Assembly (NCBI RefSeq): GCF_021764745.1
Contig: NZ_JAETXX010000001.1
Location: forward strand, 620,001 to 684,000
Length of the DNA stretch: 64,000 nt
Direction: 5' to 3'
From: Joostella atrarenae
Lineage (GTDB): Bacteria > Bacteroidota > Bacteroidia > Flavobacteriales > Flavobacteriaceae
The position numbers and the translations under genes were made by a program. Position 1 is the stretch's first letter; each line of letters begins with the position of its first letter. Positions 16,796 through 26,800 of the stretch are shown piece after piece. The notes under the pieces are model-generated. The model worked only from the letters and a program-made list of their open reading frames with translations, ran no database searches and had not been told where the DNA came from.

Positions 16796-16808
16796 AATAG
16801 GCTAAAAT

Positions 16809-17537
16809 CTACATCCCGCGTTCCTTCTGGATCTGTTCATAGGCGCGTTGTACTTCTTTAAACTTTTCTTCGGCACCTTTTTTAATAGCCTCATCGTTGG
16901 TACGGACTTTATCGGGGTGGTATTTTTTTACCATCTGTCGGTATGCAGCTTTTACATCGGCATTACTTGCCTCTTTCCTTACCTCAAGAATTTTATAAGC
17001 ATTATCTGCAGACTCAATAAACATAGCCATAATACTTTCAAAATCTCTGTAATGCACTTTTAGGTATCCTGCAATTTCTCGGATCTTTAAAGTCTCCGAT
17101 TCTGTAACAGCACCATCTGCTTTTGCTATTCCGAAGAGAAAATGTAGCAATTGTACACGTACTTCATAACGGGTACGCTGGTTTAAATAGGTGCAAATCC
17201 GCTCTGTAGAAATCTCTCTCTTTTTAATAACTTCATTAAAAGTTCTAAAAATAGCATTTGCCTTTTCTTTACCATAAGTAGACACAAAGTAGGCACGTAC
17301 ATATTGGAGCTCGTTATCGTTTACCTTTCCATCTGCTTTAATAACAATAGAACATAGCGAGAGTAAATTAAGTTCGAAATCTGCAGGAGATACTTCTCTA
17401 CGGTCATTAAAAACGGTATCTACACTAATTCCGCCTCTTCTAAAGCTATCAATTACATTTCCTACTATAAAACCAATAATAGCCCCTGGGAACCTTAAAA
17501 AAAAGTATCCGGCAAAGGCAAGAATCCATTTAAACAT
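16809..17537 (-). CDS. TerB-J-domain protein (DjlA-like co-chaperone)
   Basis: A 242-residue protein. The N-terminal hydrophobic Gly-rich segment (FAGYFFLRFPGAIIGFIVGNVI) is probably a membrane anchor. A TerB-like helical domain spans about 50-165 and contains two acidic motifs, KADGKVNDNEL and KADGAVTESET. The C-terminal J domain (about 178-242) holds the HPD tripeptide in MVKKYHPDKV, which stimulates DnaK ATPase. This layout matches DjlA co-chaperones. A monocistronic minus-strand gene. Confidence 0.93.
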   Translation of the reverse strand: MFKWILAFAGYFFLRFPGAIIGFIVGNVIDSFRRGGISVDTVFNDRREVSPADFELNLLSLCSIVIKADGKVNDNELQYVRAYFVSTYGKEKANAIFRTFNEVIKKREISTERICTYLNQRTRYEVRVQLLHFLFGIAKADGAVTESETLKIREIAGYLKVHYRDFESIMAMFIESADNAYKILEVRKEASNADVKAAYRQMVKKYHPDKVRTNDEAIKKGAEEKFKEVQRAYEQIQKERGM

Positions 17538-17778
17538 AGTTTATTTTTTTCCCAAAAGGGGTTGTTTATAACGCAGTGCGTTTAAAAAAGTTTATTTATC
17601 TGTTTGTATACTTTTTGGGGTTTTATATCCGCACAAGTATTTAAAATAGAGTTCAAATATAAGTTTAATTTGTTTTTGAGTAAAGGAGATGCGCTTCATT
17701 GTTTATATTTAAAAGGAATCTTATTATTTTAGAGGATTGCTTTTTAATGAGATAGTCTAAAAAGTGTATGTTTTTCTT

Positions 17779-17786
17779 TACCTTTG
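17779..17786 (+). promoter_or_regulatory. -7 promoter box of the bacilliredoxin gene
   Basis: TACCTTTG matches TAnnTTTG. It overlaps an upstream TTG of the same frame, which argues that translation starts at the ATG at 17832. Confidence 0.55.
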
Positions 17787-17831
17787 CGACTTAGTATTAT
17801 AACTGAAATAAAAACCTTAAAATATAGCGAT

Positions 17832-18242
17832 ATGTATCCAGCAGAATTAGTAAAGCCAATGAAAGAAGACCTTGTTGTTGCAGGTTTTCAAGAGTTACAT
17901 ACAATTGAAGATGTAGATGCTGCCATGAAAAAAGGAGGAACTACTCTTGTGGTAGTAAACTCTGTTTGTGGTTGTGCAGCTGCAAATGCAAGACCAGGAG
18001 CTAAAATGAGCTTAAAAAATGCAAAGACACCAGATAATTTATTTACTGTTTTTGCAGGTTTCGATAAAGAGGCTACAGATAAAGCAAGAGAGTATATGCT
18101 TCCATTTCCTCCATCTTCACCATGTATGGCGTTGTTTAAAGATGGTGAATTAGTGCATATGTTAGAAAGACACCATATTGAAGGTCGTCCTGCAGAAATT
18201 ATAGCAGACAACCTTACAGAAGCTTATAACGAGAATTGCTAA
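17832..18242 (+). CDS. Bacilliredoxin, BrxA/BrxB family (YphP/YqiW)
   Basis: A 136-residue thioredoxin-fold protein that removes bacillithiol or a similar low-molecular thiol from proteins. The family active site is CGC, seen here as SVCGCAAANARPG. Starting at MYPAELVKPM gives the usual family length; 16 upstream codons of the same frame overlap the promoter box. The gene stands alone between its own promoter and a strong terminator. Which thiol this organism uses cannot be read from the window. Confidence 0.95.
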   Translation: MYPAELVKPMKEDLVVAGFQELHTIEDVDAAMKKGGTTLVVVNSVCGCAAANARPGAKMSLKNAKTPDNLFTVFAGFDKEATDKAREYMLPFPPSSPCMALFKDGELVHMLERHHIEGRPAEIIADNLTEAYNENC

Positions 18243-18280
18243 GAATTAATAATTGTTTGATGCAATTTAAGAGTAAAAAG

Positions 18281-18305
18281 ACCACGTTTATACGTGGTTT
18301 TTTTA
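18281..18305 (+). terminator. Terminator after the bacilliredoxin gene
   Basis: ACCACGT-TTAT-ACGTGGT followed by eight T residues. Confidence 0.9.
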
Positions 18306-18311
18306 TTTTTG
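18304..18311 (+). promoter_or_regulatory. -7 promoter box of the phosphatase gene
   Basis: TATTTTTG matches TAnnTTTG. It begins inside the T run of the preceding terminator, 23 nt before the TTG start at 18335. Confidence 0.4.
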
Positions 18312-18334
18312 CTGAAGACTATTAAATCATAATT

Positions 18335-18766
18335 TTGGAAGAACGAATATTATTTATTTGTACTGGAAATTATTACCGAAGTAGATTTGCAGAAATGCTA
18401 TTTGATCACTTAGCAGAAAAGGAAGGCCTGCCGTATAATTCATATTCTAAGGGATTGCGATTATCAAAACGGAATAAAGGACCGCTTTCTGTGTATACAA
18501 CAGCGTATTTAAAAGATCATAATATAGATTCTTCTTATTTACTTAGAATGCCGATTCCAGTGTCTAGGCAAGATTTTGATTATTATGATCGTATCATTGC
18601 AATGGATGAAAAGGAGCATCGCCAACTGATGAAACAGTTTTTTCCGGAGCAAGCAAATAAGATAGAATACTGGTCTTTTGCAGATGATTATATTGAGGAT
18701 CCTAAACTTGTATTACCAAAACTAGAAACCAAGGTTCGTGATTTTGTAAACCAATTAAAAAAATAA
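18335..18766 (+). CDS. Low-molecular-weight phosphotyrosine phosphatase family protein
   Basis: A 143-residue protein of the LMW-PTP fold. The catalytic P-loop C-x5-R is CTGNYYRS near the N-terminus, and the general-acid region is YIEDPK. The second Cys common in the loop (CxGNxCRS) is replaced by Tyr, which is unusual and may change redox behaviour. The start is a TTG at 18335; any later ATG would remove the P-loop. It is followed by plsC-like and HD genes on the same strand with short gaps, so co-transcription is likely. Confidence 0.88.
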   Translation: MEERILFICTGNYYRSRFAEMLFDHLAEKEGLPYNSYSKGLRLSKRNKGPLSVYTTAYLKDHNIDSSYLLRMPIPVSRQDFDYYDRIIAMDEKEHRQLMKQFFPEQANKIEYWSFADDYIEDPKLVLPKLETKVRDFVNQLKK

Positions 18767-18785
18767 TTTATTTCTATAACTTAAG

Positions 18786-19520
18786 ATGAGAAAGATTCTT
18801 GCATACCCACTTACGGTAATATATTTACTCGTTTTCGGACTTTTCTTAGTGATTTTTCACCCTATTCAATGGATTTGCTTTAATGTATTTGGGTATCAAG
18901 CCCATAAAAAGAGTGTAGATGTGCTCAACTTCTTTTTAACATACTCTCTTTTATTATTGGGGGATAATGTAATTTTTAGAAATCCCCATAAAATAGCTAC
19001 AGATAGACCTTGTATTATCGTTGCGAATCATCAAAGTATGTATGATATCTCTCCGATTATTTGGCATATGCGTAAACACCACCCTAAGTTTATTAGTAAA
19101 AAGGAATTAGGAAAGGGGATTCCAAGTATTTCATATAATTTAAGACATGGAGGTTCTGCTTTAATAGATAGAAAAGATAGAGAACAAGCTTTAAAAGCAA
19201 TTATAAATCTTGCTAATTATGCTAAAGATAATAACCGATCGGTAGTTATTTTTCCTGAAGGTACTCGTAGTAGAGACGGAAAACCAAAGCCTTTTCAAAC
19301 GGGAGGATTAAAGATTCTACTTAAGAAAATGCCAGATGCGCAAGTAGTTCCTATCTCTATTAATAACTCCTGGAAAACACTACGCTATGGTAAATTCCCA
19401 ATGGGAATCGGTTCTAGTATTACTTTTGATGTACATGAGCCAATGGGAGCTAGAGATCTTCCTGCTGAAGAACTGATTGCCAAAATTGAAACTACCATAA
19501 GTAGCAGCATAAAATACTAA
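18786..19520 (+). CDS. plsC: 1-acyl-sn-glycerol-3-phosphate acyltransferase
   Basis: Transfers a fatty acyl chain to lysophosphatidate to form phosphatidate in membrane lipid synthesis. The 244-residue protein has an N-terminal membrane helix (YPLTVIYLLVFGLFLVIF), the catalytic motif NHQSMYD (the HX4D motif in its His-x3-4-Asp form), the substrate motif FPEGTRSRDGKP, and VVPISI. It lies 19 nt after the phosphatase gene and 2 nt before the HD gene. Confidence 0.92.
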   Translation: MRKILAYPLTVIYLLVFGLFLVIFHPIQWICFNVFGYQAHKKSVDVLNFFLTYSLLLLGDNVIFRNPHKIATDRPCIIVANHQSMYDISPIIWHMRKHHPKFISKKELGKGIPSISYNLRHGGSALIDRKDREQALKAIINLANYAKDNNRSVVIFPEGTRSRDGKPKPFQTGGLKILLKKMPDAQVVPISINNSWKTLRYGKFPMGIGSSITFDVHEPMGARDLPAEELIAKIETTISSSIKY

Positions 19521-19522
19521 GT

Positions 19523-20179
19523 ATGAATAATCCAGCTATTATTGAGCAGACTATTGCTTTTGTAAAGGAAACGCTAACAGATGCTGAAGGCGGTCACGAT
19601 TGGTTTCATATCCAACGGGTTTTTAAGAATTCTCTTTTAATAGCCAAAGATGAGCCTAAATCGGATCCTCTGGTGGTAGCATTGGGAGCTTTATTGCATG
19701 ATATTGCCGATGCTAAGTTTTATGACGGCGATGAAACTGTAGGCCCTAAAATGGCACAGGCTTTTTTGGAAAGTATAGATGTAGAGGCTTCCGTTATAGA
19801 GCATGTTGTAAATATTATTGAAAACATCTCTTTTAAAGGAGGTAATTTTAATCAGAAGTTTAAATCTTTAGAGCTCGATATTGTTCAAGATGCCGACCGA
19901 TTAGATGCTATTGGTGCCATTGGTATCGCTAGATGCTTTAATTATGGAGGTTTTAAAAACAGAAAGTTATACGATCCTGAGATTGCTCCTAAAATGAATA
20001 TGACTAAGGAGGAATATAAAAAAAGCGATTCTCCAACGATTAATCATTTTTATGAAAAGCTTTTATTGCTGAAGGATAAAATGAATACCAAATCTGGAAA
20101 GGCAATTGCCAAAAAGAGACACGCATACATGGAGACTTTCTTAAAACAATTTCATGATGAAATCAACGGAATCGTTTAA
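19523..20179 (+). CDS. HD-domain phosphohydrolase
   Basis: A 218-residue metal-dependent hydrolase. Motifs are HDWFHIQRV (first His-Asp), LLHDIADAKF (central HD pair) and VQDADRLDAIGAIGIARCF, the layout of the YedJ/YpgQ group, whose members act on nucleotides. Substrate not known. The start follows the plsC stop by 2 nt, and the 3' end overlaps the GNAT gene by 26 nt in another frame. Confidence 0.9.
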   Translation: MNNPAIIEQTIAFVKETLTDAEGGHDWFHIQRVFKNSLLIAKDEPKSDPLVVALGALLHDIADAKFYDGDETVGPKMAQAFLESIDVEASVIEHVVNIIENISFKGGNFNQKFKSLELDIVQDADRLDAIGAIGIARCFNYGGFKNRKLYDPEIAPKMNMTKEEYKKSDSPTINHFYEKLLLLKDKMNTKSGKAIAKKRHAYMETFLKQFHDEINGIV

Positions 20180-20615
20180 ATATTTTACAGTAAAAGGCGA
20201 GCTTTCTGATGCCTTAATAACATCGATCTTAGATATTAATAACGCTGTTTTTGGAGCGTATCAATTGGAAGCTTTTGTTGAAAAAGTAACTGCTGCCAAT
20301 AATTTATTTTGTGCTTTTGCTGAAAATGAAGGTGTTCTTATTGGTTTTAAAATAGGATATGAGCTCTCGGATGGTGTTTTCTATAGTTGGGTTGGCGGAG
20401 TAAGAGAATCATATCGCCAAATGGGAATTGCTAAGAAACTACAGGAGATGCAAGAAGAATATCTTGTTGCACATGACTATAAGATACTCCGTACAAAGTC
20501 TACAAATAACTTTAAACCCATGGTAATCTTTAACCTTAAGAATGGTTTTGATATTGTAGGTGTTGAGAATAGCGAACACGGTTTAAAAATTATGTTCGAA
20601 AAGGAATTGCCTTAG
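20154..20615 (+). CDS. GNAT-family N-acetyltransferase
   Basis: A 153-residue acetyl-CoA-dependent acetyltransferase. The acetyl-CoA loop region is YSWVGGVRESYRQMGIAKKLQEMQEEYL (motif A, Q/RxxGxG/A form), with a C-terminal NFKPMVIFNLKNGFDIVG. Acceptor unknown. Starts are ATG at 20154 or 20157; both lie inside the end of the HD gene, so translational coupling is likely. Its TAG stop overlaps the TAA of the convergent PUL regulator by 4 nt. Confidence 0.88.
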   Translation: MMKSTESFKYFTVKGELSDALITSILDINNAVFGAYQLEAFVEKVTAANNLFCAFAENEGVLIGFKIGYELSDGVFYSWVGGVRESYRQMGIAKKLQEMQEEYLVAHDYKILRTKSTNNFKPMVIFNLKNGFDIVGVENSEHGLKIMFEKELP

Positions 20616-23500
20616 TTCAATTCCTTTAAAAACTCATGTAAGTTCTCTTCTGTCTCCAGATTTAGCTTTTTCCGTAGTCTATATCGCAATGTTTCTACTC
20701 CTCTAATAGAAATATTTAATAAAGGAGAAATCTCTTTATTAGTAAGATCCATTTTTATAAATGCACATAAACGCAAGTCTTTTTTAGATAACTTCGGATT
20801 TATTTTATTTAGCTTTTCAAAAAACTGATGATGTACATTTTCAAAATTCACATCAAAGACTTCCATGTATTCTTCTCCAATTTTATGTTGCTGTAGTTTT
20901 CGGAAGATGTCTGATATTTTATCTTTAGAAAGTTGTGTTTTTACAAGCTGTCTTAATTCTTTTAAATCTCCTTGGAGCTCTTGTACAATGTCCTTTTTAT
21001 TGACCAATTGCATGGTATAATTGGCAAGTTCTTTACTCTTCGTAATAACGTCTTTTTCTAATATCTTTTTATCTTCTTCAACTTTTTCTTTATCGTGCTT
21101 TAATTTTAAACGCTCTATTTCTAGTTCGAGGAGCTTCTTTGCTTTTAAATTTTCAGCTTGAATCTTGCTATTCTCTTTTTCTAAACTTCTCCTAATTAGC
21201 AAGTATCCAATCCATAAAGAAAAAAGGAAGATTAAGATTAATAACACTTTAAATAACGTTGTTTGATACCATTTTGGAGTTACTGTAAATGTGTAAGAGG
21301 CAATGTTTCCTTTTCCTCCTTTTAAATCTCTACTTCTTACATTAAAAGTATAATCTCCTGGTTGTAGATGTGAATATTCTTTAAAGTTTGTCTCCGTCCA
21401 TTCAGACCAGCCTAAATTAAGCCCTTCGAGTTGGTATTGGAACTCTATTTCGCTCCCTGAGATTAAATTTGGGGTTGCAAAATCTATTCTCAGTACATCG
21501 GTGTCGTTTGGAAGTTTATGAGAGCTCTCTTCTTTTATAGGAACTAAGGTTTTATGCTGACCTTGAAACATAGTAACTTTTGTGATGTTCGTTTCTACAT
21601 TTTTATCCTTATTTGCGTTGAGGTTAAATAGGTATACTCCATCTGTAGTTCCTATTAAGACTCTATTTTCTGGTAATGGAAGGATGCTTTCCATCCCGCG
21701 GTTTAGTTGTCCTTTTGCTTTTAAAAATGGACGCGTATTTAGTTTGTGTAAAGAATCGCTTTCAGTAAGAAAAGTGATCTCATCATCTTGAACGGCCCAT
21801 GTAGTATCCCTCTTTTGAAGAATTTTACGTGTGTTTTTTGAAGCATCGAAAATGGAATTTAGTTCCTCGTAAGGTTCAAAAGTATTAATGCTATTATTGT
21901 ATTCAAAGATTCCCGTGTTACTGGTAAAAACTATATCTCCATTCCATCGGAAAACATTAATATTAAACGGAGATTCAAAGCCATTGGTATCTGTATAATG
22001 GTCAATGGAGTACACGTGGTTGTAGGCATTGTTGATTTTAATTTTAAAAACTCCCTTGTAACCATGGCAGATCCAGTAAGTATTCGCTTGATCTGCAGCA
22101 ATAATATCTCTCGTAGACTCTTCAAAACCAATAATTTTATTTACTAGTTTAAAGCTGTCACCTTCTTTTTTTATTAATTGTAATCCGGTGTAACCACAAG
22201 CTAGTAATTCGTCCTCTTTATTAGGGATTATTATAGTTTTCCATGTTCCAGAAGTGGTAATTCTTTCTGCCTTATCGTCTATTATATGGTACAATCCTTT
22301 ATGATGGCCTATTAATAGTTGCCCTTTGTATTCATCGAATGTCCATGCTTGCCCTTGAAGATCTTCTATTAATTTAAATGATACCTTTTTAGGGTTTTCT
22401 GCTTCAAAAGTGGATACATATACGCCTTTATTTGTAGCTACATAGAGTTTATCGTTGAATAATTTGAGGTCATAGATTTTAGAAGACTCAAAGAATTTAA
22501 ATGAAGAGGTGTCGTAATTTATAAAATCTAGTCCATTGTATTGCATTACCCAAAGACCATTTTCTGTAGTCATAAAATTTAATACCGAGGGATTCTGGAT
22601 CTCATTAAATGCTTCTGGGTGCGAGGTGAGTTTACCATTAGCATCAAGCATTTTTATTCTGGAACCTAATGTTCCAATTAAATAGTTATCGCCTTTTTTT
22701 ATGGTACTAACTACAAGGTCTTTATGTTGGTCAGGGAATATGTCTTCCCATAAAGTAAGTTTCTTAGTTTTTAAATTTCCTTTATATATTTTTCCATTTT
22801 CTAAGATTATTAAGAGCTCATTAATGTTGTTTGTAGGGAGGATTCCTTTTACTGAAACATTTTTTAAGTCTTCGTTTTTTAATACTAAAGAGAGTTCATT
22901 TTTATTTGGGTCAAAGCTTAATATTCCAACGGTCATATCTTGCACATAGTAAGTATTATTCACTATAGAGGCGTGCATGAAATCTGTTGTGGAAGGAATA
23001 ATAGTTTTTCTATTTTCACTCATCACGATGAGTTCTTTATAGAACCTGAAAATAATATTGTTATCTATTTCGTGTGCTTGTTCTAAATTTTCTAACTCTT
23101 GTCCTTCTAATCTAAGCTTTTTTATAAGCGAAGAGTAGTGGTAATTTCCTAAACTATCTCTTGATAATGTTCCGAATTCATTAAACCCTCCCGCATATAT
23201 GGTACCGTCTGTAGTAGTAAGTAATGAGCGTACGGAAGAGCTGTTTGGAAGCTTTATTTTTTGCCAATCTTCACCGTTGTAAATGAGTATTCCGTCATTG
23301 TTTCCGAAGTAAAGTACCCCATCATTACCTATACAAGAGGACCAAAATTCGGTATCACCTTTAAAGTCGTTTCTATAGTAGTGGATAACTTCCGGCTGTG
23401 TCGAGATTTCATTAAATATTTCTGAAAAATTCGACTGTGAATGCGCCTCATACGCAAAAATGGATAGTAATAAATGAAAATATAGTAGGCTTAACTTCAT
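20612..23500 (-). CDS. PUL regulator: beta-propeller sensor, Y_Y_Y domain and LuxR-type HTH, no kinase
   Basis: A 962-residue membrane-spanning regulator. The order is signal peptide (to ~21), two-bladed-repeat periplasmic propeller (~25-640, repeats like GTIYAGGFNEFG, GVYVST, GTTDGVYLF), Y_Y_Y domain (~665-745, YTFNVRSRDLKGG), membrane helix (LLILIFLFSLWIGYLLI), coiled coil (~770-850) and C-terminal HTH (LSKKDLRLCAFIKMDLTNKEISPLLNIS...). It resembles hybrid two-component PUL sensors but lacks histidine kinase and receiver domains. It is divergent from susC and probably senses an oligosaccharide and switches on the PUL. How a membrane-tied HTH reaches DNA is an open point. Confidence 0.9.
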   Translation of the reverse strand: MKLSLLYFHLLLSIFAYEAHSQSNFSEIFNEISTQPEVIHYYRNDFKGDTEFWSSCIGNDGVLYFGNNDGILIYNGEDWQKIKLPNSSSVRSLLTTTDGTIYAGGFNEFGTLSRDSLGNYHYSSLIKKLRLEGQELENLEQAHEIDNNIIFRFYKELIVMSENRKTIIPSTTDFMHASIVNNTYYVQDMTVGILSFDPNKNELSLVLKNEDLKNVSVKGILPTNNINELLIILENGKIYKGNLKTKKLTLWEDIFPDQHKDLVVSTIKKGDNYLIGTLGSRIKMLDANGKLTSHPEAFNEIQNPSVLNFMTTENGLWVMQYNGLDFINYDTSSFKFFESSKIYDLKLFNDKLYVATNKGVYVSTFEAENPKKVSFKLIEDLQGQAWTFDEYKGQLLIGHHKGLYHIIDDKAERITTSGTWKTIIIPNKEDELLACGYTGLQLIKKEGDSFKLVNKIIGFEESTRDIIAADQANTYWICHGYKGVFKIKINNAYNHVYSIDHYTDTNGFESPFNINVFRWNGDIVFTSNTGIFEYNNSINTFEPYEELNSIFDASKNTRKILQKRDTTWAVQDDEITFLTESDSLHKLNTRPFLKAKGQLNRGMESILPLPENRVLIGTTDGVYLFNLNANKDKNVETNITKVTMFQGQHKTLVPIKEESSHKLPNDTDVLRIDFATPNLISGSEIEFQYQLEGLNLGWSEWTETNFKEYSHLQPGDYTFNVRSRDLKGGKGNIASYTFTVTPKWYQTTLFKVLLILIFLFSLWIGYLLIRRSLEKENSKIQAENLKAKKLLELEIERLKLKHDKEKVEEDKKILEKDVITKSKELANYTMQLVNKKDIVQELQGDLKELRQLVKTQLSKDKISDIFRKLQQHKIGEEYMEVFDVNFENVHHQFFEKLNKINPKLSKKDLRLCAFIKMDLTNKEISPLLNISIRGVETLRYRLRKKLNLETEENLHEFLKELN

Positions 23501-23820
23501 CTTAACATTAAATAAATGCCAAAATAACGCTAATAATTTTTAAAATGCCAACGAAAAGTTAAAAAATGTGCTTTTTTAAATAGCTATAAATCAATTAAAT
23601 ATTCTATTTGACGTAGTAAATGAGTAGCTGTTTTTCTACTTGACGTAATTAAAGTGTATGGCTATGTTTATGCAGTAGATTGTTAAATTCTAATTTAGAA
23701 CCACTAGAATTTATGTCGAAATCGTTTTCGCCTACGGCTAATTTATCAATATGATAATTATAGTCTTAAAAAATGCGATTTTGGCAACAAGCAAACTAAC
23801 TCATTTAATTCTAACTATTT
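23501..23820 (+). other. Regulatory region between the PUL regulator and susC
   Basis: 320 bp without a gene. It holds two direct repeats (23604-23624 and 23636-23656), a 13-bp palindrome TTCTAA-T-TTAGAA (23688-23700), and AAAATAACGCTA (23521-23532) just before the regulator start. No exact TAnnTTTG box was found for susC; CGATTTTG near 23773 is the nearest. Confidence 0.6.
23604..23656 (+). promoter_or_regulatory. Paired 21-bp direct repeats, candidate PUL operator
   Basis: Copy 1 (23604-23624) and copy 2 (23636-23656) share CTA-TTGACGTA-T-AA-G, with 17 of 21 bases identical. Their spacing is 32 bp, three helical turns. They lie about 165-215 bp before the susC ATG. This layout suits two molecules of an HTH activator on one face of the DNA. 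Confidence 0.5.
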
Positions 23821-26800
23821 ATGAAGATTAACAAGTATTTATGGTTGTTCTTTATGTTTACAGTAACCTTAGCGGTTGCCCAAACGAAAGAAATAACTGG
23901 AACTGTATCAGAAGAAGGTGGAGTCCCTCTACCTGGAGCTAACGTAATTGTAGAAAATTCATCTAAGGTTACTATTACAGATTTTGATGGAAATTATACT
24001 ATTGAAGCTCAAGAAGGAGATGTATTGAAATTCTCTTACATCGGGTTTACTCCTAAAACGGTAACTGTTGGCGCTGAGGCAACAATTAATGTGTCTTTAT
24101 CTACAGATACTCAAGCACTAGATGAAGTTGTAGTAGTTGGGTATGGTACACAAAAGAAAAGTGTGGTTACTGGAGCAATATCAAGTGTAAAGTCGGAAGA
24201 TTTAGAAGATTTACCAATTACAAGAGTTGAACAATCTCTACAAGGTAGAACTTCAGGTTTAACTATTGCTGCCAATTCTGGTCAGCCAGGATCTGCTTCT
24301 ACAGTTCGTGTTCGTGGAATCACGACTTTTGGAAATAACGATCCGTTATGGGTTGTAGATGGTGTAGTTGTAGATGCAGGTGGTATAGGTTACTTAAACC
24401 AATCTGACATTGAGTCTATTGAGGTTTTAAAAGATGCTGCTTCTCAAGCAATTTATGGTGCTCGTGCTGCAACTGGGGTAATTTTAATTACTACTAAGAA
24501 AGGTAAATCAGGGAAATTATCTGTTAATTATAACGGTTATACTGGTTTTTCAGGTCCTGCAAGAGAACTTGATTTATTAAATGCTGAAGAGTATGCAACT
24601 TTAATGAATGAATCTTCTGTTAACGGTGGAGGAAGTATTTTATATCCAGATCCTTCAGCTTTAGGAGAAGGAACAGATTGGCAAGATGTTATATTTAATA
24701 ACAGTGCTAAGCGTATCGGTCAAGAAGTAAGCTTGAGTGGAGGTAATGATGTATCTACTTTTTATGCTTCTTTTGGATTGTTAGAGCAAGAAGGGATTGT
24801 AATGCCTGAAATCTCTCAGTATAACAGAAAAAATATCCGTTTAAATTCTTCTCATAAAATAACTAAGGCCATTACATTCGGTCAAACAGTTGGTTATTCT
24901 CATGAGAAAAATATTGGTATCGGAAATACAAATAGTGAGTTTGGAGGGCCTTTAAGTTCTGCAATAAACTTAGATCCTTTAACTCCAGTTGTAGAAACAG
25001 ATCCAAATGTAATTAATAGAACTCCATATACAAATGAAGGGGTGATGAGAAATAGTGAGGGGTATCCATACGGAATATCATCTCTTGTTGGTCAAGAAAT
25101 GACAAACCCGCTAGCTTATCAGCAGACAAGAATAGGAAACTATGGTTGGTCTGATAATTTTGTTGGGAATGCATATATTCAAGTAGAGTTTTTACCAGGA
25201 TTAAAGTTTAAAAGTACTTTAGGTGGTAAGTTGGCTTATTGGGGTGGTTATAGTTATACTCCAGTTTCTTACCTTAATGCTTCTAATATTAATGCACAAA
25301 ACAATGTTTCGAAAAACAGCAATAGAGGTTTTGGATGGAATATTGAAAATACATTAATGTATGATAAGAAGTTTGGAAAACATAATTTAAGCGTTCTTTT
25401 AGGTCAAGGTACTTATGTAGATAATGATACTAATGGATCTGGAGTTACTTATTATGATATTCCTGCAGATAATTTTTATGATTCTTCTTTTAATTTTGAT
25501 GTTCCTACAGATCAAATCGATGCTTATGGATATGAAAATCCAGAGCACAGAGTGACATCATTATTCTCAAGAGTAAATTATGATTACGATGAGAAATATA
25601 TTTTCACAGGAATTATAAGAAGAGATGGTTCTTCAAGATTTGGATCAAATAACAAATATGGTATTTTCCCTTCTTTCTCTTTAGGATGGGTGCTTACAAA
25701 AGAAGATTTTTGGAATCCTAGTGAAGTAATCAATCAGTTGAAAATCCGTGGAGGTTATGGTGTAACTGGTAGTGATGCTATTGGAGATTTTAGATACTTA
25801 TCTACTGTTGGTGGCGGTAGAAATTATACCATCGGAACTTCAAGCTCTGTTACAATTGGTAACAGTCCGGATGCACCAGCAAATCCAGATTTAAAATGGG
25901 AAGAAACAAGTCAAACAAACATTGGTTTAGAGGCTCGTTTATTTAGTAATTTCAGCTTGGTTTTCGATATGTATGAGAAAACTACAAAAGGTATTTTACA
26001 GAGTGTGCCAATTCCAGGTTACGTAGGTGCGCCAGGATTGCCAGTTGGAAACGTTGCAGATATGCAAAACAGAGGTTTTGATATCGAATTAGGATATGAT
26101 AGAACTTTTGGAGACTTTGGAATGTCTGTAAATGCAAACCTTTCTTATCTTGAAAATGAAGTTACAAACTTAGGTAACGGAATCGATTTCCTTTCAGGAG
26201 GAGAGACAGTTCAAGCAAGTACATATCCTATTACAAGAACTGCAGTTGGAGAAGCTTATAATTCTTTCTACGGATTTAAAACAAATGGAATTTTTCAAAC
26301 ACAAGCAGAAGTTGATGCTTATACAAACGCAGATGGTGATTTAATTCAGCCAAATGCAGTGCCTGGAGATTTCAGATGGACAGATACTAATGGAGATGGT
26401 ACTATTACTGAAGACGATAGAGATTTCTTAGGAAGTTCAATTCCTAAATATACTTTTGGTTTTACAGTAAACTTAAATTATAAGAACTTCGACTTAATGG
26501 TATTTGCTCAAGGAGCTGCTGGAAACGAGATTTTCCAGGGGTTAAGACGTTTGGATATCCAGAATGCAAACTACCAAACTACAGCATTAAATCGTTGGGT
26601 AGGAGAAGGAAGCTCTAATAGTTATCCAAGGCTTACTACAAACGATACTAACAAAAACTTCAATAATCCATCAGATTTTTACTTAGAAGATGGTGATTAT
26701 TTAAGATTTAAAACAATTCAATTCGGATACACATTCCCTTCTGATGTTATTAAAAACATAGGACTTCAAAGAGTTAGACTTTATGTAACAGGAGAGAACT

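Noticed and set aside
17784-17831. Longer N-terminus for the bacilliredoxin
   Set aside because: The upstream start overlaps the -7 box TACCTTTG, and the family begins at MYPAELV.
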